The notes under the pieces: model-generated
The model's database searches: none
What the model saw: only the letters and a program-made list of their open reading frames with translations
What the model was told of the DNA's origin: nothing
Assembly: GCA_027488935.1 (NCBI GenBank)
Contig: JAIYAP010000031.1
Coordinates: forward strand, 1-64,000
Reading direction: 5' to 3'
Origin: Saprospiraceae bacterium
GTDB taxonomy: Bacteria > Bacteroidota > Bacteroidia > Chitinophagales > Saprospiraceae
DNA length: 64,000 bases
Translations under genes and position numbers: made by a program
Part shown: one piece after another, positions 1-9,052 of the stretch
How positions within the stretch are numbered: position 1 is the stretch's first letter
How the letters are laid out: each line of letters begins with the position of its first letter

Positions 1-245
1 CGTCATCGAAATGTGCAAGGGTAGCCCACAATTGCTTGATAGTCTGATAGTTAAAAGGTTTTAGACAGCAATGGGCTCTGCCCGAATGATTGACACACGC
101 GGTAGAACCGCGCGCGAGCAAGGGTAATAAGCCGCATGATGCTGAATTTATAGAGACACATTTGGCGGTAGTGGATTTATGAGTAGGAGGGGATTATTGA
201 TCCGTTCCGTAATACTTAAATGCCTTTAAGATAATCTTTTTGATC
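1..245. other. Left edge, no recognisable gene
   Basis: No convincing gene is visible on either strand. A plus-strand frame is open from base 2 to a TAG at 62-64 (about 20 codons) and could be the tail of a gene entering from the left, but the residues match nothing I know. A small GC hairpin (CGCGGT/ACCGCG, near 99-113) is present. Confidence 0.3.
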
Positions 246-286
246 AAGAAAAATCCCGAATTTTAGTAAAAACCAAAATTCGGGAT
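246..286 (-). terminator. Rho-independent terminator of the DUF4249/TonB operon
   Basis: A perfect 12-bp inverted repeat (253-264 with 275-286, ATCCCGAATTTT) surrounds a 10-nt loop. Read on the minus strand it is followed by a T-rich stretch (TTTTTC). It lies about 30 nt beyond the stop of the DUF4249 gene, so it should end the minus-strand transcript. The plus-strand side has no T-run. Confidence 0.8.
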
Positions 287-317
287 GACGCAAATTAGGA
301 TTTACACAGTCCCTACC

Positions 318-1157
318 CTATTTCTTCAAAATCGTAGTATCTCGGTCGTACACCAGTGTCGTAAAAATACCCAACGGATTCGCACTGCCCGTCACATTAC
401 TTTTAATAGCCGCTGGTTGGGCAAATGGGTTAAAATTGGCCAAAATAGCCAACTGCACGCTTTCCAAATAATCGTAATAAGGCTTTTCAATATGGTAAAT
501 CGTATTGAAAATGGTGTCCCCCTCTTTCAGTTCATACGCTGTACCAAACGCAATTTGCGAGGTCGTCGAAAAGCGATCAGGCGTCACAATATCCTGCTCA
601 GGAACACTATCTAATGAACTGTAATTCAGCATCCTGCGGTAATAATCGCTGGTATTCAGGTCGTCGGTCAGGTACATGAGCGCGCGCGCAAGGGTATCCC
701 GCTCGGGCAGCCATTGTATTACGATGCTATCAATTGGTACAAAAGGGAGCATGCTGGCTTGTGCCGTGATGTTCCCCCCTCCATCTGCCAGGTTGATGTT
801 CAGCACGTAATTTGTACCCACGGTTGCAGGCACAATTTCGGAGGCTGTATAATTAAACAGTTTGATCGGGTTGGTTTCAACAGATGGGATATTGGGCAAA
901 TTAATGGTTTTGCCATCATACGTGATGGTCACCGTAGCCCCTTGAATGACTGTTTTTTCAATAAAGGTGGAGTCTAACCCGAATGGATCAAAAAAGGAAT
1001 AACTCCGGGTTAGGAGCAATCGGAAAGGCTTTCCTGGCTCCAAATAGCATTCTACCACCGGTTGTGGGGTATATTCTGGCAAGTCGATTTCTACATCCTG
1101 GGTGAGGTTGCAGGAAATGGCAGTACATACCAGCACGAGGAATAGTATATTTTTCAT
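318..1157 (-). CDS. DUF4249 family lipoprotein
   Basis: This 279-aa protein starts with a lipoprotein signal whose lipobox cysteine is at residue 16 (TAISC), so it should be anchored in an envelope membrane. The body (VEIDLPEYTPQPVVECYL near the start, repeated beta-strand patterns, an RRM-like YYRRMLNY stretch in the middle) fits the Bacteroidota DUF4249 family. Members of that family usually sit directly after a TonB-dependent receptor gene. Here the receptor ends 27 nt upstream on the same strand, so the two are probably one operon ending at the terminator at 246-286. By analogy with SusD-type partners it may be the surface-exposed helper of the receptor, but that role is inferred. The ligand is unknown. 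Confidence 0.85.
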   Translation of the reverse strand: MKNILFLVLVCTAISCNLTQDVEIDLPEYTPQPVVECYLEPGKPFRLLLTRSYSFFDPFGLDSTFIEKTVIQGATVTITYDGKTINLPNIPSVETNPIKLFNYTASEIVPATVGTNYVLNINLADGGGNITAQASMLPFVPIDSIVIQWLPERDTLARALMYLTDDLNTSDYYRRMLNYSSLDSVPEQDIVTPDRFSTTSQIAFGTAYELKEGDTIFNTIYHIEKPYYDYLESVQLAILANFNPFAQPAAIKSNVTGSANPLGIFTTLVYDRDTTILKK

Positions 1158-1184
1158 GGTATGATTATTTAAGGTGTGTCAGGG

Positions 1185-3503
1185 TTAAAATTTAAAATTC
1201 CAGGTGATAGAAGGCAGCACTGGAAACAGCGATACCTGCTTGGCCTTGATGCCGGTCACAAAATCAACCGGATCACCTTTTTCGGTTTCAACGTCCAAAA
1301 AGATGAAGTACGGGTTTCGGCGGTCGGTTGCGTTGTACACGCTCAGGGTCAGGTCGTTTTCGAGGCGTTTGGTTTTAAATTTCCATACGATCCCCAAATC
1401 GGCCCGGGTGTAGGCGGGCACGCGAAAGGTATTGCGCGCACCGTACACGGGTACCACCAATTGAATGGGCGAACCTGCAACATCCTGAAAACTTAAGCGA
1501 CCGGAAGGAAGCCAACTCGTATAACCCGATGTGTACACCCAGGTGGCGGTAAGTTGCCAGCGTTTGCTCAGGCTGTACAAGGCCACAACATTTACATTGT
1601 GTCGGGTATCAAAACGGGTCGGAAAATAAGCGCCATTGTTAATATCCGGATAGCGGCCACGGCGCACCCAGGAAAGGGTGTATCCGATCCAGCCGGTCAA
1701 GCGGCCGTCTTTCTTTTCAATTTCTAATTCCATGGGGCTGTACGCGTACCCTTTGCCGATGGTGAGTTCGCCTTCAATGTTGTTGTTGCCAAATATTTCA
1801 GCGCCGTCAACAAAGTCCACACTGTTTTGCAGCCACTTGTACCAGGCTTCCCAGGTCACTAATACTTGGGTACCGAGCAGAATACTGGTACCAACGGCGA
1901 TTTGATCGCTCACTTCCGGCTTAATGCCTTTGGTGCTTGGATACCAGATGTCGGTTGGGAGCGACAAGCCACTGCTCGCCAGCAGGTGTACATACTGGTT
2001 CATGCGCGCATACGAGCCTTTTACCGACCAGTTGTTGTTAAACGTATAATTGGCCGAAAAACGCGGTTCAATATTCGCGTAAAAAGCAGGATTGTTGGCC
2101 CAGGCTGATAAACGGAGGCCATAATTGAGTTTGAGGTTGTTATTTACTGCCCATTCATCGGCAAAATAGGCACCGAAATCAGCGCCATTAAAATCCTGAC
2201 CAGATTCAAAATTTACACTTCCATCGTCACTGCCCGCCTTCAAACGGCCCACCACAAATTCATGATAGGTAGCATTGGCCCCAAAACGAATGGTGTGTGC
2301 ATTGTTGGGCTGGTAATAAAAATCGACTTTCGTATTCGCGTCTTTTACGTTCGAGCCGAGTTTGAATGAAAAGCCCTGAAGGATATTCTGAATGCGGTAT
2401 CGGTAATCGGAATAAGTAAAGGTTGTGTTGGCAAACAGGCGCGGTCCGAAAACATGGTTCCAGCGGGCGGTACCCGTTGTATTTCCCCAATCGAAGAGAA
2501 AATTAAAACTTTCATTTTTAAAGGTAAATACGTCCCGCCCAAAGTACCCGCTCAAAAACAGGCGGTCTTTTGGTCCAAGGGTAAAATTAATTTTGGTATT
2601 CAGGTCGTAAAAATAGTAATCGGGAATCGGGTTGTAATCGGGCGTATTTTCATTGGCGCGGTTAATGGCCCGGGTGATAATATCGGCGTACGTACGGCGC
2701 CCACTCACGATAAACGACGATTTCCCTTTTTGAATAGGCCCTTCCAGCGTCAAACGGCTGGAAATGAGGCCCAAACCACCCGATCCGCTGAATTTTTGGT
2801 TGTTGCCTTCTTTCATACGCACATCGATCACCGAAGACAAACGGCCGCCATATTGTGCAGGAAAACCGCCCTTGTATACTTTTACGTCTTTCACAGCATC
2901 CGAATTGAAGGTGCTGAAAAAGCCGAATAAGTGGTTGGCGTTGTACACGATGGCTTCATCGAGCACGATTAGGTTTTGATCGCTGTTGCCGCCCCGCACA
3001 AACAAACCCGTGGTACCTTCCGAACCTGCGGTAATACCGGGCTTTAGTTGCAAAATTTTAATAATATCTACTTCACCAAACAAGGCGGGCAAGGCTTTTG
3101 CCTCCCGGGTGGTAATGGTGCTGACCGACATTTCGGTGCTCCTTATTTTTTCAGCATACCCATTGGCCTTGATTTCCACTTCATTGAGCATGGAACCGGT
3201 TGGTTGCAGGGTTATGTTGAGTTTCGTAGGACCAGTCGGCAAAATTTTATGGATTTGCGGGGCAAACCCAATGTAACTGAAACGCAATGCAATGGAGTCT
3301 TTCCCTACCGGCACGGATAAAGAGTAAAAACCGTATTCGTTGCTGGAATTGCCTTTTTGAAGACCAAGGGCTTCCACGGTTGCCCCGATGAGTGTTTCAC
3401 CATTTTGAGCGTCTTTGATACTGCCGCTAATGGTCGTGGAGGTTTGCGCATACAGCGCGGCGCATTGCCAAAGCAGCAATACGGGAAAGAGGATTTGTTT
3501 CAT
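1185..3503 (-). CDS. TonB-dependent receptor with carboxypeptidase-like regulatory domain
   Basis: This 772-aa protein has a signal peptide ending near residue 20 (ALYAQ) and an N-terminal CarboxypepD_reg-like beta-sandwich at about residues 22-105 (SGSIKDAQNGETLIGATV). A plug domain follows at about 110-230 (LNEVEIKAN, LFVRGGNSDQNLIVLDEA) and then a long outer-membrane barrel that ends in an aromatic residue (WNFKF). The order is typical of Bacteroidota receptors that import a ligand in a TonB-dependent way. It is the first gene of a two-gene operon with the DUF4249 lipoprotein. No regulator, sigma factor or enzyme beside it points to a substrate. Family assignment is secure; substrate is not known. 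Confidence 0.93.
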   Translation of the reverse strand: MKQILFPVLLLWQCAALYAQTSTTISGSIKDAQNGETLIGATVEALGLQKGNSSNEYGFYSLSVPVGKDSIALRFSYIGFAPQIHKILPTGPTKLNITLQPTGSMLNEVEIKANGYAEKIRSTEMSVSTITTREAKALPALFGEVDIIKILQLKPGITAGSEGTTGLFVRGGNSDQNLIVLDEAIVYNANHLFGFFSTFNSDAVKDVKVYKGGFPAQYGGRLSSVIDVRMKEGNNQKFSGSGGLGLISSRLTLEGPIQKGKSSFIVSGRRTYADIITRAINRANENTPDYNPIPDYYFYDLNTKINFTLGPKDRLFLSGYFGRDVFTFKNESFNFLFDWGNTTGTARWNHVFGPRLFANTTFTYSDYRYRIQNILQGFSFKLGSNVKDANTKVDFYYQPNNAHTIRFGANATYHEFVVGRLKAGSDDGSVNFESGQDFNGADFGAYFADEWAVNNNLKLNYGLRLSAWANNPAFYANIEPRFSANYTFNNNWSVKGSYARMNQYVHLLASSGLSLPTDIWYPSTKGIKPEVSDQIAVGTSILLGTQVLVTWEAWYKWLQNSVDFVDGAEIFGNNNIEGELTIGKGYAYSPMELEIEKKDGRLTGWIGYTLSWVRRGRYPDINNGAYFPTRFDTRHNVNVVALYSLSKRWQLTATWVYTSGYTSWLPSGRLSFQDVAGSPIQLVVPVYGARNTFRVPAYTRADLGIVWKFKTKRLENDLTLSVYNATDRRNPYFIFLDVETEKGDPVDFVTGIKAKQVSLFPVLPSITWNFKF

Positions 3504-3762
3504 AACTTAAGGCATCAATGCGGGAGCAAAACAGTCTCCGAAAAATAATGTTTTGCAAACATGGTAGTTTAACGGGTATAAAAAAATAAGATTCGACCAA
3601 AACGTCCAACGGCTCGATTTTTTAGGCCCAATTCAGGGGACTGCAAAAACCAAACCATACTTTTATTTGGATTAAAGGTAAACGATAAAGGGGTTTCCAA
3701 ATTTTAAAGGGTTTCGCAATTTCAATGTGCAGTTGATTTTCTTCAATGAATCGCAGAAAGTG

Positions 3763-3770
3763 TACCTTTG
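3763..3770 (+). promoter_or_regulatory. Bacteroidota -7 element (TACCTTTG) before prmA
   Basis: TACCTTTG matches the TAnnTTTG consensus exactly and ends 4 nt before the ATG at 3775. The predicted transcript would start at or next to the start codon. It supports the 3775 start and argues against the in-frame upstream ATG at 3727. Confidence 0.6.
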
Positions 3771-3774
3771 TGCA

Positions 3775-4596
3775 ATGGATTACTGGAAATTTAGTTTTGC
3801 TACAGACGAAGAAACCGCCGAAATGTTATTGGCTTACTTTTCGGACACTGCATTTGACACTTTTGAAGAGGTTGAAGGTGGTTTAAATGCTTACTTGCCC
3901 GCGAATGCATCGGTGGAGGATGTTGAAACGCGCATTCAGGCGCTGGACACGCAGTTTGAGTTTACCTGGACAAAATCGCTGATTCAGGGACAAAACTGGA
4001 ATGCGTTGTGGGAAAGTAATTTCCAGCCCATTACGGTGGGGAACTTTTGTTCGGTGCGCGCCGATTTTCATCCTGCTAATTCCACGGTACGTTATGATCT
4101 GATCATCAATCCGCGGATGGCCTTTGGAACCGGGCACCATGAAACCACCTATCAATGTTTGGCAGCCATCGAACGATTGCCTGTTTCCAACGCGCATTTA
4201 TTAGATTACGGCTGTGGCACCGGAATTTTAGCCATTCTTGCAGCCAAAAACGGGGCACAAACCGTGGAAGCGGTGGATATTGAATTGGAATCGTATGAAA
4301 ATACGTTAGACAATTGCCGCATCAATGCCGTAGAAAACGTCGTAGCGCGTTGCGGGACCCTCGAAGCAGTGGAAGGCAGCAATTTTGATGGCATCTTGGC
4401 CAATATCAACCGAAATGTGATCCTGGACTCCTTCCCGCGCTTGTACGAGTTGCTAAAGCCCGGCGCCTGGTTGTTGTGCTCGGGCATTTTGGCGCAAGAC
4501 GAAGCCATTATTTGTGAATCGGCTGCGGCCTTAGGACTGCAAAAGAAGTTTCAGGGTCAACGCGGCAACTGGCTTTGCATCGAGTTTCAAAAATGA
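3775..4596 (+). CDS. prmA: Ribosomal protein L11 methyltransferase
   Basis: This SAM-dependent enzyme trimethylates ribosomal protein L11 in the cytoplasm. The 273-aa product carries the PrmA signature (AFGTGHHETT), SAM motif I (DYGCGTGILAI) and the downstream ILANINRNVIL segment, in that order. An upstream in-frame ATG at 3727 would add 16 residues, but a -7 promoter element lies between it and the chosen start, so 3775 is preferred. The gene converges with the MATE transporter gene, and the last 10 nt of the two coding regions overlap antisense (4587-4596), leaving no room for a separate terminator. Confidence 0.93.
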   Translation: MDYWKFSFATDEETAEMLLAYFSDTAFDTFEEVEGGLNAYLPANASVEDVETRIQALDTQFEFTWTKSLIQGQNWNALWESNFQPITVGNFCSVRADFHPANSTVRYDLIINPRMAFGTGHHETTYQCLAAIERLPVSNAHLLDYGCGTGILAILAAKNGAQTVEAVDIELESYENTLDNCRINAVENVVARCGTLEAVEGSNFDGILANINRNVILDSFPRLYELLKPGAWLLCSGILAQDEAIICESAAALGLQKKFQGQRGNWLCIEFQK

Positions 4597-6080
4597 ACCT
4601 GATGCCAGCGTTCCGAGCGCAAATACCAGATTACCAATAAGATCGTAACCAGCCAATACAAGATTTCCGCTGCCCATACCCAACTCAAGGGCCAGGTGGT
4701 AAAGGTGGTGACACTATATATATAACCTAAGTAGACCGAAATGGTCACTAATTGCAATTGTAGGCCAAACCAGGTAGCGCCCGTGCCCGCCAGGGTATTG
4801 TTGAGCACCGAACCAAAAGAAGCCAGGCCCAGGATGACCAATAACACGTAAAAAATGGGCTGGGTTTGACCAATCAGGCTCATATCCGACTTGCCCAACA
4901 AGGGATACAGGAAAAATTCGGGAAAAAACAGGATGGGCACGGAAAGAATCATCGAGACAAAAAAGCACAGTTTGCCCGTTTTCCAAGCGGCCAACAGCAC
5001 TTCATGGTGCCGCCCTTGACCAATCAGGTTGCTCACCAAGGTATTTACCCCGGCCGAAAACCCCCACAAGGGAATCGACAACAGTAAATACACGGTCCGC
5101 GCCAGGTTTGAAACCGCCAAAGCGTGTTGCCCCAAATTCTCCACCATGCCAAAGAAAAACACCCAACTGCCCTGCGAAACAGCCGCCTGCGCCACGACCG
5201 GCAAAGAAATACGCAATTGATGGCGCATTACCTGCCAGATCGTTTCATTGGGGTGGTACACCAAATCAGGTTCCAGGGTATCCAACACGTCGGGGTTGAG
5301 TGGCGCTACCCGGGGCTGTACCAACACCTGCTCCGTGGAGCGTTGCAGGCGAAACAAACCCAAAGGCCGGTTTTTCTTGTCTAACAAGATATAAATGGCA
5401 AAAAATACAAAAGCGATCCCTTCCGCAATGGTACTGGCCAAGCCTGAGCCGCCAATGCCCATTTGTGGAAACCCAAATTTACCAAAAATCAGCAGGTAAT
5501 TTAACGTCAGGTTCACCAAGGCCAAAATCACTGTATCCAACAAAATGATGGCTGGCCGTGCAATGCCTGCATACAAAGAAATCAGGGCCACCCCGGCATA
5601 ACTAAAAAACACCCCGTAACTGCGGTAATGGATATAATCGAGGCTTTTTTGATAAATATCGGGTGAATGCGTCAAAAATAAATGAAAAAACCAGGGCGTG
5701 GCAAAGCGCATAAACAACCACATGATGACCGCCAAAGCCAGTTCGAACAGCAACATGGCGTGAAATGTGTACCCCACGGCAGCGGGCCGACGCTCGCCCA
5801 TGCGGCGCGCGATCATAATCTGTCCTCCCCTCGAAAATCCGTAACCGATGGCTGCCACCGTGATGTAAAATACCCCTACAAAGCCAATGGCAGCAAATTC
5901 TACTTCGCCCAGGTGGTACAACAAAACAGCATCACTTAACGCAATTACATTTTGCGCTGCAGAACCCAGCATGATCGGCGCAGAGATGCGCCATATTTGG
6001 CGGTAAGTCAGATCAAGTTGCACTATATTTCTCTTTAAAAAACTTTCCAGGGTTTCCACCACTGTGGTACTACCTTCCAA
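4587..6080 (-). CDS. MATE family efflux transporter
   Basis: This 497-aa polytopic membrane protein has about twelve hydrophobic segments in two similar halves (IWRISAPIMLGSAAQN near the start, LRISLPVVAQAAVSQG in the second half), as expected for multidrug and toxic compound extrusion antiporters. These exchange cationic compounds for Na+ or H+ across the inner membrane. A charged loop of about 70 residues separates the halves. The chosen ATG overlaps the end of the upstream methyltransferase gene by 46 nt, so translation is probably coupled, or a later start is used. The substrate cannot be predicted from sequence. Confidence 0.9.
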   Translation of the reverse strand: MEGSTTVVETLESFLKRNIVQLDLTYRQIWRISAPIMLGSAAQNVIALSDAVLLYHLGEVEFAAIGFVGVFYITVAAIGYGFSRGGQIMIARRMGERRPAAVGYTFHAMLLFELALAVIMWLFMRFATPWFFHLFLTHSPDIYQKSLDYIHYRSYGVFFSYAGVALISLYAGIARPAIILLDTVILALVNLTLNYLLIFGKFGFPQMGIGGSGLASTIAEGIAFVFFAIYILLDKKNRPLGLFRLQRSTEQVLVQPRVAPLNPDVLDTLEPDLVYHPNETIWQVMRHQLRISLPVVAQAAVSQGSWVFFFGMVENLGQHALAVSNLARTVYLLLSIPLWGFSAGVNTLVSNLIGQGRHHEVLLAAWKTGKLCFFVSMILSVPILFFPEFFLYPLLGKSDMSLIGQTQPIFYVLLVILGLASFGSVLNNTLAGTGATWFGLQLQLVTISVYLGYIYSVTTFTTWPLSWVWAAEILYWLVTILLVIWYLRSERWHQVHF

Positions 6081-6835
6081 TGTTGTTGCACCTTGATACC
6101 CGGATTGATAAAAACAAGGCTTAAATCATAAAAATCGACGGTCAAACGCACCCGCGGATGGGCTTTAATCTGTTTCCAGGCTTCCATCATTTCGCGCGAC
6201 CAGTACATATCATCAAAAACAAACACGGTTTGATCGTTGCTATGCGCCAAACATGCCTCAAAGTACGACAATGTAGGTGCTAAACGATGGTTGCCATCCA
6301 AATAAACCAGGCCCAACGGAGCAAGTGCTTCTAATGCCGCCGACAATTGCGACTCAAAAGGCCCTACCCTAACCTGAACTTGCTTTAAATCAAGGAGTTG
6401 CAGGTTGGTTTGAGCAACCGCAGCCGTGTTGGGGCAGCCTTCCAGGGAAATAAAAGGCGCATTCCGGGCCGCTGTAGCCAGGTACATGGTGCCCATGCCG
6501 GTAGACCCACCCAATTCCAGTAAGTTATTCGGTTTAAAATGATGCGCCAGCCTGAACAAACGGCGCCCTTGTCGGGCTGAACTCGCCGAACGCTGCACCA
6601 ATTTGCGCAGCGGCACCAACTGTTCCTTTTTTTGCGCCCCAGCGCCGTAATCCGTCCGCTCAATCATGACGGTACTGTGCAGCATTTTTTGGCGGATTTC
6701 CTCAATGTCGCGAAAAGCGTAATATCTTCGCCGGTCTTCTAATACCGCCTGCGCCAATTCGTACACAAAAGGCGTGTGCAACTGATATTTGGTACGCGCT
6801 TGAAAATAAAATTCAAAAAAAGGCCAAAGCAGCAC
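6035..6835 (-). CDS. Class I SAM-dependent methyltransferase
   Basis: This 266-aa protein has a SAM-binding motif I (LLELGGSTGMGTMYLA, about residues 112-127), an acidic residue after strand 2 (ISLEGCPNT) and a metal-dependent O-methyltransferase-like segment (VYLDGNHRLAPT, then FVFDDMYWSREM). The pattern resembles catechol O-methyltransferase-like enzymes, but the acceptor is unknown. The gene overlaps the following MATE gene by 46 nt on the same strand, so the two are co-transcribed. A TATTTTTG sequence on the minus strand (6931-6924) about 90 nt upstream could be its -7 element. Confidence 0.8.
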   Translation of the reverse strand: MLLWPFFEFYFQARTKYQLHTPFVYELAQAVLEDRRRYYAFRDIEEIRQKMLHSTVMIERTDYGAGAQKKEQLVPLRKLVQRSASSARQGRRLFRLAHHFKPNNLLELGGSTGMGTMYLATAARNAPFISLEGCPNTAAVAQTNLQLLDLKQVQVRVGPFESQLSAALEALAPLGLVYLDGNHRLAPTLSYFEACLAHSNDQTVFVFDDMYWSREMMEAWKQIKAHPRVRLTVDFYDLSLVFINPGIKVQQHWKVVPQWWKPWKVF

Positions 6836-6986
6836 AGCGGATAAATTAGCAGATGAAGCAGATAAGGAAATATTAGCAAACGGGGCAATATTTGGTTAAA
6901 AAACATTTAAAACCAAGTCGCTGCAAAAATAGCTACAAATCGGCTCCGTTTTTGCTTTAATTCGATACAAAAACGAAGTCAATTTT

Positions 6987-7532
6987 ATGAAGAACATCCG
7001 CTTTCCATTCGCTGCCCTTCTCCTGTTTGCAAGCACGTTTGCGTTCAGTCAATCTTATAAAACGGCGGGTGGTATCCGCATCAACAAAGGCATCGACCTT
7101 ACCGTACAACAATTTATTGCCGATGGTTGGACCGTAGAGGGTATTTTGCACTCTTCCATTGGTTCTTCCAACCTGGGCCTTACCTTATTGGCCGAAAAAC
7201 ACCATAAAGTGATTTTCCGCAATGCCAATTTTTATACGGGTGCTGGTTTGCACTATTACAGCCAAAACGAGCCCATCAACAGTGAAGTCGTTTCCAAAAA
7301 CGTGATGGGTATTTCGGTGATTGGTGGTTTGGAAGTATCTATTGGCCGCATCAATATTGGTTTCGACTGGAAGCCGGAATTACACCTGACGGGCGATGGC
7401 AAGGCGTTTGATTATTACGGCGCGGCACTTTCCGCCCGTTACATCTTCTACAAGCGCGAGCGCAAAAAGGTGAGCGACTGGAAGGTTTGGGATAAATTTG
7501 ATAAAAAAGATAAAAAGAAAAAGCGCTCTTAG
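6987..7532 (+). CDS. Secreted small beta-barrel-like protein
   Basis: This 181-aa protein has a clear signal peptide ending near residue 22 (STFAFSQ) and an alternating hydrophobic pattern rich in Gly and aromatic residues (GIRINKGIDLTVQQF, GAGLHYYSQ, VSIGRINIGFDWKPELHL). This suggests an eight-stranded outer-membrane barrel. The C-terminus is a very basic tail (KKDKKKKRS) rather than the usual aromatic end, which is odd for an outer-membrane barrel. I do not recognise a named family. Its stop codon touches the stop of the convergent cupin gene with no base between them. Confidence 0.7.
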   Translation: MKNIRFPFAALLLFASTFAFSQSYKTAGGIRINKGIDLTVQQFIADGWTVEGILHSSIGSSNLGLTLLAEKHHKVIFRNANFYTGAGLHYYSQNEPINSEVVSKNVMGISVIGGLEVSIGRINIGFDWKPELHLTGDGKAFDYYGAALSARYIFYKRERKKVSDWKVWDKFDKKDKKKKRS

Positions 7533-8129
7533 TTAAGCTGCTTTTTTCAACCATTGCAAAATGGCTTTCGCGGGGTGCACGGTGCTGAGAATTTGCACAT
7601 CGTGCACCTCGCCGTATTTGAAGGAAATATAATCGCCTTCGCTGTAGTATTCCCGCCGGGTATGCCCTGTTTCATCGGTAACGGTACACACACAGGCACC
7701 TTCCAGCAAGAGAAAACTCTCCAATACATCATGGTGTACTTCTTCCGGTACAAATTCCTGGACAAAAACGACAAACATATCGGCGGTATCATCACTGCGC
7801 AACGGGTGCATGTGGATATTATCAATGTCTTCCGGCGCCTGAATGTGTTGGGTGGCCGCTTGCCAATCCAACCAGTTTGAATCCGGATGAATCAAAGGCG
7901 GATGCTCGATATCAATGGAAGCAAAAGTTTTTGTTTGTTCCTTTAAGCGTTCTATTTTTTCCAAAATACGGGAACGCAACGACAACGGTGGTTCAATGGC
8001 ATTGGCCTGCGCGATAAGCAACAATGCCTGTTCCGCTTGCTTTACCGCTTCGTCGGTTGGTTCAGCATGGCCTTCCTGCTTTAACCATGACCGAATAGAC
8101 TCAATCGTTATGTCTGTTTTGCGTTCCAA
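7533..8129 (-). CDS. Cupin protein resembling ChrR-type anti-sigma factors
   Basis: This 198-aa protein has a helical N-terminal half (about residues 1-75) and a cupin domain from about 110 to 190. The cupin part has the HMHPLR start, the EVHHDVLESFLLLEG segment with metal-ligand-like His and Glu residues, and a late EVHD histidine. This layout recalls the cupin half of ChrR-type zinc anti-sigma factors. No sigma factor gene is adjacent, and the N-terminal half lacks an obvious HxxxCxxC zinc motif, so an anti-sigma role is only a possibility. It could instead be a stand-alone sensor or enzyme. It converges with the barrel gene with zero spacing. Confidence 0.7.
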   Translation of the reverse strand: MERKTDITIESIRSWLKQEGHAEPTDEAVKQAEQALLLIAQANAIEPPLSLRSRILEKIERLKEQTKTFASIDIEHPPLIHPDSNWLDWQAATQHIQAPEDIDNIHMHPLRSDDTADMFVVFVQEFVPEEVHHDVLESFLLLEGACVCTVTDETGHTRREYYSEGDYISFKYGEVHDVQILSTVHPAKAILQWLKKAA

Positions 8130-8369
8130 AATAGGGTTTTATTAAAAAAATGATTCCAAAAACGTGGCAAAGTACCTGCTTTACCTGATGAATGCGTGTT
8201 ATTATGGTTTACTGCATTGGGGTTGACTACAAAATTAGGCTTTTTCCGGTAAATCAAGCCCAGGCGATTTAACCTATTGGTTTATCCAGTACAGCACTAC
8301 AAGTTAATTATACGATATTTACCCTCCGTTGGATCCATGATCCAAGCAACATTCTTAAAAAGAAATTTT

Positions 8370-8377
8370 TAATTTTG
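8370..8377 (+). promoter_or_regulatory. -7 promoter element (TAATTTTG)
   Basis: This exact TAnnTTTG match lies 39 nt before the ATG of the gene at 8417. No clear -33 TTTG was found at the usual distance, so support is partial. Confidence 0.4.
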
Positions 8378-8416
8378 CCTTAAACTTCCATTTCCGTATC
8401 GCTGAAATATTAAAAC

Positions 8417-8983
8417 ATGGCTAAAATAGAAGATGCCCTGAAAGCAGCCATTGTCCGAATGCCGGTAAAAGAAAAAGACAAACTGTTGCTTCGACTGGTT
8501 GCAAAAGACGAAAAACTCATCAATCGACTCATTTTTGAACTCCTGGAGGACGGTGCTACCCTGGATGAGCGGGCTACCGCCTTGCGTAAAAAAATCTTGA
8601 AAGAGTTGCCTGCAGCCGAATCCAAATACCTGACGCCGGGCTTATTGATGATGGAGTTGCGGTATTTGAGCGGTCGCATTACAGAACATGTTGGCGCTAC
8701 CAAAGATAAAGTGGGTGATGTTTCGCTGACCATCCTGCTTTTTGCGGAGGCTTTCCGGCGGCATTTACCGATGCTGAACATGCATCCGCCGAAACGCAGC
8801 GAAAAGTTAGCCTTTTACATGTTGCGCCGGATGGCCACGATTTTGAAAAAGGTCGAAAAATTGGACGAAGACTATCACCTGGAGTTTCGCAAAGACCTGA
8901 ATGATCTCCTGGCTTTCCTCTGGAGTTTTAAACCAACCGCCGATTATGCCTCGAAATTCGAGATACCAACAAAGTTCACATAA
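8417..8983 (+). CDS. Conserved hypothetical helical protein
   Basis: This 188-aa protein has no signal peptide or membrane segment. It is predicted almost entirely alpha-helical and rich in Lys, Leu and Glu (MPVKEKDKLLLRLVAKDEKL near the start), with an RRMATILKKVEKLDEDYH segment late in the chain. It is probably cytoplasmic. I do not recognise a characterised family. It stands alone, with a -7 promoter element 39 nt upstream and the phosphonate pair 70 nt downstream, which seems to have its own promoter region. Codon usage matches its neighbours, so it is likely a normal core gene of the lineage. Confidence 0.75.
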   Translation: MAKIEDALKAAIVRMPVKEKDKLLLRLVAKDEKLINRLIFELLEDGATLDERATALRKKILKELPAAESKYLTPGLLMMELRYLSGRITEHVGATKDKVGDVSLTILLFAEAFRRHLPMLNMHPPKRSEKLAFYMLRRMATILKKVEKLDEDYHLEFRKDLNDLLAFLWSFKPTADYASKFEIPTKFT

Positions 8984-9052
8984 AATTTACCTGTTTATAC
9001 CTGCATTCTTGCCCATAATCTGCCACCTTCGCGGTCTGAAAAATTTCCTATC

